Positions 55,305 through 61,316 of a DNA stretch of 64,000 nucleotides are shown in pieces; position 1 is the first letter of the stretch; every line of letters starts with the position of its first letter. Where the stretch lies: assembly GCA_900540475.1 (NCBI GenBank), contig UQGG01000016.1:1-64000 (forward strand), given 5' to 3'. The notes under the pieces were generated by a model that searched no databases, was not told where the DNA came from, and saw only the letters and a list, made by a program, of their open reading frames with translations. Made by a program: the position numbers and the translations under genes. The stretch is from an uncultured Robinsoniella sp. Lineage in GTDB: Bacteria > Bacillota > Clostridia > Lachnospirales > Lachnospiraceae.

Positions 55305-55646
55305 TTAATAACTCTGGGGTGATGCTGATAGATTTGAGATCTCTTTTATTCCACCAATATTATCAATTCTCAGCACTTTAACTGATCTTTTTGATTTATC
55401 TGTCCTTTCCAGCATAATCCATTCATCATCCATATCTGTTAATACACCCCTGGTGCTGTACATGACATCTATGGAAGCTAATGAATTTTTTATTGTAATT
55501 TCACAATATTTGTTCAGAAACTGGGGAATCACTTCTTTATAAGAAGTTTCTGGTTTCGTTTTTTTGGAATCGGTCAACTCACAAATAATATAGATCAATA
55601 ATCCAATTACTACAAAAATAAGAAATGTTACCATACCTGTCATCAT
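55305..55646 (-). CDS. Hypothetical membrane protein cotranscribed with an XRE regulator
   Basis: 113 residues. One N-terminal membrane span (about 4-22) then a soluble domain with MYSTRGVLTDMDDEWIMLE near 62-80, an Sm-like small beta-barrel pattern. The same pattern (VLEVNDQWIRIEYV) occurs in the C-terminal half of the upstream XRE protein, so the two share a related domain. Its start overlaps the XRE stop (ATGA). Confidence 0.75.
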   Translation of the reverse strand: MMTGMVTFLIFVVIGLLIYIICELTDSKKTKPETSYKEVIPQFLNKYCEITIKNSLASIDVMYSTRGVLTDMDDEWIMLERTDKSKRSVKVLRIDNIGGIKEISNLSASPQSY

Positions 55647-56119
55647 ACTTCCTCCTCGATTATTTCAAATCCGTCCACTGCACCTGTTTCCACCAGTTTG
55701 ATTACATTCTCTTTTTGAAAGATACTTTTTTCTTTTGTCCGTACATATTCAATACGAATCCACTGGTCATTTACTTCCAGAACTTTCACTTTGCCGTTTG
55801 TTCCGGTATCCAGAGCAGCATCAAGCAACAGATCGGTACTGGAAAAATTCATCTTAACGGTCTTGCCTGCAAGCCTTTTCAGAACATGTAAATCTCTTGA
55901 CCGTTTACTGGTGGTAACGATTTCAACATTATTTCCTACCAGATCATCCAGACTGATACTATAGATTGCAGCAAGTTCCTGTGCCTTATCTAGTGCAGGA
56001 GCTCCCTGGCCGCATTCCCAGTTGGAGATGGTCTGTCTTGATACAGAAAGCATATCTGCCAGTTCTTGCTGGCTGTAGTTATACTTCTTTCGAAGTGTCA
56101 TTAATTTTTCTCCAAGCAT
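55643..56119 (-). CDS. XRE-family regulator with C-terminal small beta domain
   Basis: 158 residues. HTH (about 4-60: LRKKYNYSQQELADMLSVSRQTISNWECGQGAP) followed by a domain (about 78-158) with KVKVLEVNDQWIRIEYVRTKEK similar to the neighbouring membrane protein. Probably an autoregulator; the membrane protein may be its sensor or antagonist. Confidence 0.9.
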   Translation of the reverse strand: MLGEKLMTLRKKYNYSQQELADMLSVSRQTISNWECGQGAPALDKAQELAAIYSISLDDLVGNNVEIVTTSKRSRDLHVLKRLAGKTVKMNFSSTDLLLDAALDTGTNGKVKVLEVNDQWIRIEYVRTKEKSIFQKENVIKLVETGAVDGFEIIEEEV

Positions 56120-56380
56120 ATTTTAACCCCTTTCCTGTTTGTGTTTCTGTGCTTTTATTATAAGTAAAGTCTTTTCATAAAGCCAGCAAATATATTTGGA
56201 ATTTTGTCAAATTTATTTGGCATGCCCGCATTTTAGAGGGTTTTTACTATTATAAATTATCCGGATAGTACTATAACGCACAATTTCAGGTTATAAATGT
56301 ACTACTAATAATGCAAGATTTAATTAGCAAGAATCTGGTGAGTCTATGTCGTTATAAAATTTTAATTAGGGTTTCGCTGA

Positions 56381-56480
56381 GGAATAATAAGAATAATAGG
56401 AATAAGAGAAATATTAGGAATAAGACAAATATTAGAAATAAGAGAAATATTAGGAATAAGATAAATATTAGAAATAAGAA
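56381..56480. repeat. 18-bp tandem repeat array
   Basis: Five and a half copies of RGAATAAGANAAATATTA starting at 56381, 56399, 56417, 56435, 56453 and 56471. One unit is about 1.7 helical turns. No spacer sequence, so not a CRISPR array. Confidence 0.85.
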
Positions 56481-56590
56481 AATGAAATAAGAAAAATAAT
56501 CGAAATTTTCAAGAAAAAATGAGTTGCAGCCCTGAATAAAAACGTCCAGATTGCCCGAAATAAGCAGAAATTTATCGATTTAAGTCAAAA

Positions 56591-56685
56591 AATGTAGACT
56601 TTAATTGACACGCTGTAAATGGATAAATTTAACTATTTTTTCCACTTTTTCCATTATATACTATACGTCAATTAAAGTCTACATT
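56591..56685. repeat. 95-bp element with 19-bp perfect terminal inverted repeats
   Basis: AATGTAGACTTTAATTGAC (56591-56609) is repeated inverted at 56667-56685. The 57-bp interior is AT-rich, with further weak pairing (ATGGA/TCCAT). No direct target duplication is obvious. It may be a very short MITE or a paired regulator site. Confidence 0.75.
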
Positions 56686-56746
56686 GTTTGATAAATAAAA
56701 TACACGCAAATGACTGTGATAGAATAATCAGAAATGTGGGGAGAGT

Positions 56747-57259
56747 ATGAATGATTCTAAAGCTGGAGAAAAAAGTAATAATGCACGATTGACCTGGGAT
56801 GAGTGGTATATGCTTGCCGAAGAATTCTATCATTCAGAGAAGCATCTAAAGATACCTGTTAAATATATAACGCCGGGCGGTTATCTCCTGGGGCGTTGGA
56901 TTGAGCGGCAGCGGGCTGCATATCATCAAACTGGAACATGTAAAATTGATGCCAGAAAAATATATCTACTGAATCAGATTGAGATGATATGGTCACTTGG
57001 AATCAGAAGAAAGTGGGACATCTGGTATCAATATTGTGAAGAATATTATCTGGAATATGGAAATATAAACATACCCAAAGAATTCGTTTACAATCAGGCG
57101 GCACTGGGAGAATGGATTGTTAATCAGAGAAAATGTTATCATAAGAATAAACTAAGCAAAATAAAGTGTGTAAAACTGGAAGCGTTAGAGATGAACTGGA
57201 AAATAAGAAAAAGAAAAATTACATTACATAATAACCAAGGAGAAAGTGCCTGCGTGTAA
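56747..57259 (+). CDS. Protein with two helicase-associated (HA) domains
   Basis: 170 residues, no helicase domain. Two HA-type modules: about 14-72 (WDEWYMLAEEFYHSEKHLKIP, LGRWIERQRAAYH) and about 83-155 (WDIWYQYCEEYYLEYGNINIP, LGEWIVNQRKCYHKN). HA domains bind nucleic acid in larger helicases; small stand-alone forms occur on clostridial mobile elements. GGGGAGAG precedes ATG. Function unknown. Confidence 0.85.
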   Translation: MNDSKAGEKSNNARLTWDEWYMLAEEFYHSEKHLKIPVKYITPGGYLLGRWIERQRAAYHQTGTCKIDARKIYLLNQIEMIWSLGIRRKWDIWYQYCEEYYLEYGNINIPKEFVYNQAALGEWIVNQRKCYHKNKLSKIKCVKLEALEMNWKIRKRKITLHNNQGESACV

Positions 57260-57292
57260 ATGTAATTCTAAGGGAGGTTCTAAGGGAAGCTT

Positions 57293-57424
57293 ATGGAGAA
57301 ATTTTGCTGTAATTGTATTTACTCTTCGTATGGTAAGAAGAAAACAAACAGATGGTTTTGCCATTTGAAATCCTGGTATGTCAAGAAAAAAGGGACTTGC
57401 TGTTACTATACATTCCCAATATAG
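57293..57424 (+). CDS. Cys-rich 43-residue protein
   Basis: MEKFCCNCIYSSYGKKKTNR followed by WFCHLKSW and a GTCCYY segment. Six Cys arranged CCxC...C...CC suggest a small zinc-ribbon-like fold. AAGGGAAG lies a few bases upstream, and it follows the HA-domain gene by 33 bp, so it may be cotranscribed. Confidence 0.6.
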   Translation: MEKFCCNCIYSSYGKKKTNRWFCHLKSWYVKKKGTCCYYTFPI

Positions 57425-57530
57425 ATATATTTATTAACTTTTATAAAACACTTGTATATAACCTGGACAAATAGCCGATAATGATTTACAATATTAACGA
57501 TAAAAGTAAATTATATTGGAGGAATTAATC

Positions 57531-57740
57531 ATGGCAAGAGGACAAAGAAAATCAATTGATGATCAGATTGAAGTTTTGGACGAGCAAATTGCAAAAGTAC
57601 AGGCGAAGATGGATGCTTTGTTAGATCAGAAAAAAGCTTTGGAACAAAAGAAAAGGGAAGAAGCATTGGGCCAGCTTTATGATATGATTCAGGAAAGCGG
57701 AAAAACGATTGAAGACATTATGACATTAATTACGGATTAG
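57531..57740 (+). CDS. Small coiled-coil protein
   Basis: 69 residues from ATG 57531 (GGAGGAA 6 bases upstream). Residues about 9-50 are a strong heptad coiled coil (IDDQIEVLDEQIAKVQAKMD, LLDQKKALEQKKREE), ending ESGKTIEDIMTLITD. It resembles DUF4315-like small proteins of conjugative elements, but this is uncertain. Followed by a terminator. Confidence 0.75.
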   Translation: MARGQRKSIDDQIEVLDEQIAKVQAKMDALLDQKKALEQKKREEALGQLYDMIQESGKTIEDIMTLITD

Positions 57741-57764
57741 TTACCGGAAGATGTAAAATAAGGA

Positions 57765-57797
57765 AGGGACGTACATTTGTATGTCTCTTTAATTTTT
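57765..57797 (+). terminator. Terminator after the coiled-coil gene
   Basis: AGGGACGTACA (57765-57775) pairs with TGTATGTCTCT (57778-57788) with G-U pairs, followed by TTAATTTTT. Confidence 0.65.
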
Positions 57798-57800
57798 GTC

Positions 57801-57829
57801 TTGAAAATATTTCCACAATTTGCTATACT
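57801..57829 (+). promoter_or_regulatory. Promoter of the MATE exporter gene
   Basis: TTGAAA (57801-57806), exactly 17 bp, TATACT (57824-57829). It overlaps the tail of the previous terminator. Confidence 0.75.
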
Positions 57830-57835
57830 TCAAGT

Positions 57836-57892
57836 TGTGATCGGGTGAGCACCTACCGTATGCAAGGCTATTTTCTTGCATGCGTTTTTTTG
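57836..57892 (+). promoter_or_regulatory. Candidate guanidine-IV (mepA motif) riboswitch leader
   Basis: The expected transcript start (about 57836) is followed at once by GATCGGGTGAGCACCTACCG and a TGCAAG...CTTGCA hairpin ending in seven T, about 20 bp before the ATG of a MATE exporter. The small GGTG/CACC hairpin, the CUACCG segment and the terminator match my memory of the guanidine-IV class, which is found upstream of mepA-type MATE genes. A covariance-model search is needed to confirm. Confidence 0.55.
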
Positions 57893-57910
57893 ATTTAGGA
57901 GATATTTAAC

Positions 57911-59260
57911 ATGAGCTGTGATAAAAATAAAAAAGAAAACGTAGCATTTACATTAATTAAATTTTGTATACCTCTTATTTTAAGCGGGATTTTGCAGCAG
58001 CTTTATAATTGGGCTGATGCATTTATCGTAGGGAATGTAAATGGTGAGAAGGCACTTGCGGCAATCGGTTCCACAAGTACCGTCATTAATTTTTTCCTTA
58101 CTGCAATAACGGGATTTACACTTGGTCTTTCCATTTTGTTTGCACAGAAATTTGGTGCCGGGAAAAAGGAGCATATATCAAAAATAGTTTCGGTGTTCTC
58201 GGTAGTGATTGGAGGAATATTTTCCTTTGTCCCGGTAATCGGTATGATAGGAGCCTATCCGTTACTTCGTATGTTAAATACGACGCAGGATACGATACAT
58301 ATGGCAAAGGATTATTTGCAGATCATATTGATTGGGATACCGTTTCTGGCTGTCTATAATGTATATGCTGCAGCGCTGCGGGGGATTGGCAACAGCCGTG
58401 CGCCATTTGGGGCTGTTTTGTGCTCCTCTGTTGTGAATGTAATCTTAGATATTATATTAGTAGGCGTTTTACATTGGGGAGTTGTTGGTGCAGCAGCTGC
58501 GACGGTGATTTCCCAGGCTGTTATGACCGTATTTATCGTATTATACAGTGTGAAGAAATACCCCTGTCTGCGTTTCTCCATAAAAGAATGGTCGTTAGAT
58601 CGAATTGTTTTAAGAGAAGGGTTTCACTTTGGTATACCGCCGATGATTCAATCCTGTATTAGTTCCTGTGGAGGCCTTATCCTGCAGAATTTTATGAATG
58701 GGTTTGGGACACAGACTGTGGCGGCTATTACCACGGCATATCGTGTAGACACTATGATTTTACTGCCAATTATTAATCTTGGTTCCGGTATAGCCACCAT
58801 CGTAGCACAGAATTTTGGAGCGGGAAAAAGAAAACAAATCCCAAAGATTGTTTGTATTGGAACTGCAATCATGTTGTGTGTATCCCTGTTGCTTACGTGG
58901 CTCATTGTAGCCACAGGCGGATATCTGATCTCCATGTTTGGAGTAAGCCGGGAGGCAACAGAAATTGGTAAGCATTTCTTTCAGAAAATTGCAAGTTTTT
59001 ATGCAGTTTATGGAATTGCAATGTCTGTACGAGGTTACATAGAGGGAATCGGAGATTTGCTGTTTTCCAGTATAGCGGGTGGAATTGCATTGATTTCACG
59101 TATCATATTTTCATATGGTTTTGCCGGATTATGTGGAAATATGATTATTGCATATGCGGAAGCCGGTTCCTGGGGTGTTTTACTGGTGCTGTACCTCCTG
59201 CGTGTATTATGGTTGAGAAACAAAACAAATAGCAGAAATATGAAGAAAGGCAGGATATAA
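57911..59260 (+). CDS. MATE-family multidrug efflux protein (MepA-like)
   Basis: 449 residues, about 12 membrane segments, no signal peptide. MATE features: FCIPLILSGILQQLYNWADAFIVGNVNGEKALAAIGSTSTV near residues 15-55, and the mirrored second-half segment GIATIVAQNFGAGKRKQIPK. It exports cationic compounds using a Na+ or H+ gradient. If the leader is a guanidine switch, guanidine-type cations are likely inducers. Two bases separate its stop from the acetyltransferase gene. Confidence 0.93.
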   Translation: MSCDKNKKENVAFTLIKFCIPLILSGILQQLYNWADAFIVGNVNGEKALAAIGSTSTVINFFLTAITGFTLGLSILFAQKFGAGKKEHISKIVSVFSVVIGGIFSFVPVIGMIGAYPLLRMLNTTQDTIHMAKDYLQIILIGIPFLAVYNVYAAALRGIGNSRAPFGAVLCSSVVNVILDIILVGVLHWGVVGAAAATVISQAVMTVFIVLYSVKKYPCLRFSIKEWSLDRIVLREGFHFGIPPMIQSCISSCGGLILQNFMNGFGTQTVAAITTAYRVDTMILLPIINLGSGIATIVAQNFGAGKRKQIPKIVCIGTAIMLCVSLLLTWLIVATGGYLISMFGVSREATEIGKHFFQKIASFYAVYGIAMSVRGYIEGIGDLLFSSIAGGIALISRIIFSYGFAGLCGNMIIAYAEAGSWGVLLVLYLLRVLWLRNKTNSRNMKKGRI

Positions 59261-59262
59261 AA

Positions 59263-59685
59263 ATGTATACGAAGATTTATGTGGATGGTTTGCCGGAAGA
59301 TGCAAAAGAAATAAGAAAAGCAGTTTTTATAAAAGAACAGGGATTTCAGAATGAATTTGATGAAATAGACGATAAGGCAGCACACATTGTAATATATGAT
59401 GAAAAGCAAGTGCCAATTGCAACTTGCCGGGTATTTAAAAAGCATGAATTAGGTACCTGCTGTCTTGGTCGCCTGGCGGTACTTAGAGAATACAGAGGAA
59501 AAAATATCGGTGCGTATGTTATAAAAGAAGCACAAAGATATGCTTTTGATAAAGGCTGTCATAGAATTGACCTTCATGCTCAATGCAGAGTCAGCAATTT
59601 TTATCAGAAATTAGGGTTTGTCCAGTATGGTGAAGAAGATGATGATGAAGGATGCCCCCACATTTGGATGAGAAAACAAATTTAA
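59263..59685 (+). CDS. GNAT-family N-acetyltransferase (ElaA-like)
   Basis: 140 residues. The acetyl-CoA loop is visible: LGRLAVLREYRGKNIGAYVIKEAQRYA (about 66-92, R-x-x-G-K-N-I-G), with the C-terminal FYQKLGFVQYGEEDDDEGCPHIWM typical of ElaA-like GNATs. Likely translated together with the MATE gene (AGGCAGG upstream). Substrate unknown. Confidence 0.9.
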   Translation: MYTKIYVDGLPEDAKEIRKAVFIKEQGFQNEFDEIDDKAAHIVIYDEKQVPIATCRVFKKHELGTCCLGRLAVLREYRGKNIGAYVIKEAQRYAFDKGCHRIDLHAQCRVSNFYQKLGFVQYGEEDDDEGCPHIWMRKQI

Positions 59686-59721
59686 ATTTAGTGTCCGTAC
59701 CATAAAAGGAGTATGGGCAAA

Positions 59722-59757
59722 GCTTAAGGGAGCGTGCTTGTACACACTCCCTTAAGC
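59722..59757. terminator. Terminator after the MATE-GNAT pair
   Basis: GCTTAAGGGAGCGTG (59722-59736) pairs with CACACTCCCTTAAGC (59743-59757). A-rich and T-rich flanks allow action in both directions. Confidence 0.75.
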
Positions 59758-59803
59758 ACTTTAATTTTCTGAAGTGGTTCCTGCGTTTCCAGGTAATTAT
59801 TTC

Positions 59804-60163
59804 TTATTTTAATAGAAAATCTTTCTTCTCGAGAATGGCGGCTACAGCTGCACATGCCGGGCAATCACAAAATTCAGCTCCCGCAGCCTTGATTTCCTTT
59901 GCATGAGCTGCTACGTTCTTAGCAGTATCTGCTCCAAAGACCTGATTTCCGGCATCTGATTCTGCAAAACAGATTAAATTGTCAATCGGCATAATATCTG
60001 CTTCCAGCTCCTGGATATATTTCTTCGTTTCTGCTGCTCCTGTTTCAGTTCCAATTGCGTCCAGCCATGCCTGGGAAGCTGCTTTTGTTTCACTGCTGCA
60101 TGATGATGCACTCATTAATTCCTGTGTCTTTGTAACAACATAATCTAATACGCTTTTATCCAT
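59804..60163 (-). CDS. Conserved small Cys-containing protein of unknown function
   Basis: 119 residues from ATG 60163 (GAAGG 7 bases upstream; an ATG two codons earlier is also possible). Mostly helical; Cys at about 22 and a C-terminal FCDCPACAA cluster suggest metal or redox chemistry. Similar clostridial proteins are often labelled Hsp90-like in databases, a label not supported by this sequence. Single gene. Confidence 0.75.
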   Translation of the reverse strand: MDKSVLDYVVTKTQELMSASSCSSETKAASQAWLDAIGTETGAAETKKYIQELEADIMPIDNLICFAESDAGNQVFGADTAKNVAAHAKEIKAAGAEFCDCPACAAVAAILEKKDFLLK

Positions 60164-60263
60164 TGCCATACCTTCTTTCTTCTGTATTTGACTATATTTT
60201 ATCATAAGAATCTGCCTGTGGCAATTCTAAGAATTATATTCTGAAAATTTAATCACATGATAT

Positions 60264-60674
60264 TTATGAACATTTAACAGATAATATTGTCTGGATATCG
60301 TGAAAGTGTTCTTGGCTTGTGACGCGATATTGTATCCAGCCGCCATCACCGCAGGGATATTTATCATCTATGTATTCCTGGGTAAACTTCTGCAAATTAT
60401 CATATATGGTACCGAACTGTTTATCTGATAATCTTATCATTACGGTAAAAGCCTCACATTCAGCAAATATATTGCAAATAAGTTTTTCTTTTTTTCTATG
60501 AGAGATACCCCAGCCATAATGCTTGCCATATGGGAAAGTTATTTTCTGTTTGGTATCATATGTATCAGACAACCATTCATTCAGGTTTCTGAATAACGCT
60601 GCATTCTTACCGCAATATGCAGTCATTTCTGTTATCGTTGGCATTTCTTGTTTGTTCAGCAGTCTTTCATACAT
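60264..60674 (-). CDS. DUF3788-family protein
   Basis: 136 residues from ATG 60674 (GGGGGAA upstream). Pattern of DUF3788: WLSDTYDTKQKITFPYGKHYGWGISHRKKEKLICNIF, then GGWIQYRV near the end. Function unknown; cytoplasmic. Confidence 0.8.
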   Translation of the reverse strand: MYERLLNKQEMPTITEMTAYCGKNAALFRNLNEWLSDTYDTKQKITFPYGKHYGWGISHRKKEKLICNIFAECEAFTVMIRLSDKQFGTIYDNLQKFTQEYIDDKYPCGDGGWIQYRVTSQEHFHDIQTILSVKCS

Positions 60675-60807
60675 AAAAGTTCCCCCCATAAAATCAAAAA
60701 TAATAGTTGAATTAAATATATCATACTGATGAGGAATAATATACTGCCAAATATACTTTTCGTACAAAAACTTTATACCATTGGGGATGAAGTCAGAGCT
60801 GCCCCCT

Positions 60808-61062
60808 TTACTGCTCGGCTGACGAAAAAACAGATGTATTAAATTCCGCTACATCCGAGGCAATATTTGAGGCAGCGGCAGCTGAATCTAACGAAGTATT
60901 CACAACTCTGTGGCTTAAAATGGATGACAGCATACAACCAACAGTTGCCAGATCAGCAGCCAGTATGGCAATTTCTTTTTCAGACAGACATTCAGAAAGC
61001 TGACACGCTATGGAGGATAGAAAATAAAGGTTGGTACAATTCTTCATATAGGAAAGCTCCAT
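60808..61062 (-). CDS. DUF6774-like small protein
   Basis: 84 residues (or 79 from the second ATG at 61047, which has GGAG further upstream). NCTNLYFLSSIACQLSECLSEKEIAILAADLATVGCML matches the DUF6774 pattern with paired Cys. The Ala/Ser-rich tail is variable. Function unknown. Confidence 0.7.
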   Translation of the reverse strand: MELSYMKNCTNLYFLSSIACQLSECLSEKEIAILAADLATVGCMLSSILSHRVVNTSLDSAAAASNIASDVAEFNTSVFSSAEQ

Positions 61063-61316
61063 ATTTTTTATCCATTTATAATATGTAAGAAATAAATATT
61101 TGTGCGATCAGGGAAGAAATTTACTGCTGGGAGTTAAATATGATGAGAAAAAAGTACAAATATATTAATTAAATCCTAATCAGGAATAAAAAGAGAAAAA
61201 TATTAAAAATGTGTCGGAATATAATCCTAAAGGTTTTGCCAGAGAGGATGATATCATTGATGATAGAAATAGATTTATATCTATATAGAAGGAACATTCA
61301 GAACAAGGAGGAAACT

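Larger units (their letters stand above)
56120..56746. other. Long AT-rich intergenic region with repeats
   Basis: Contains the 18-bp tandem repeats (56381-56480) and a 19-bp perfect inverted repeat (56591-56609 / 56667-56685). No gene with a start codon and ribosome site was found in the rest. Confidence 0.7.

Noticed and set aside
56381..56480. CRISPR array
   Set aside because: Repeats are 18 bp and directly abutting without spacers, and no cas genes are nearby.
61209..61316. In-frame upstream ATG for the GH43-like gene
   Set aside because: It would place 36 residues before the signal peptide; ATG 61317 has AAGGAGG at proper spacing.
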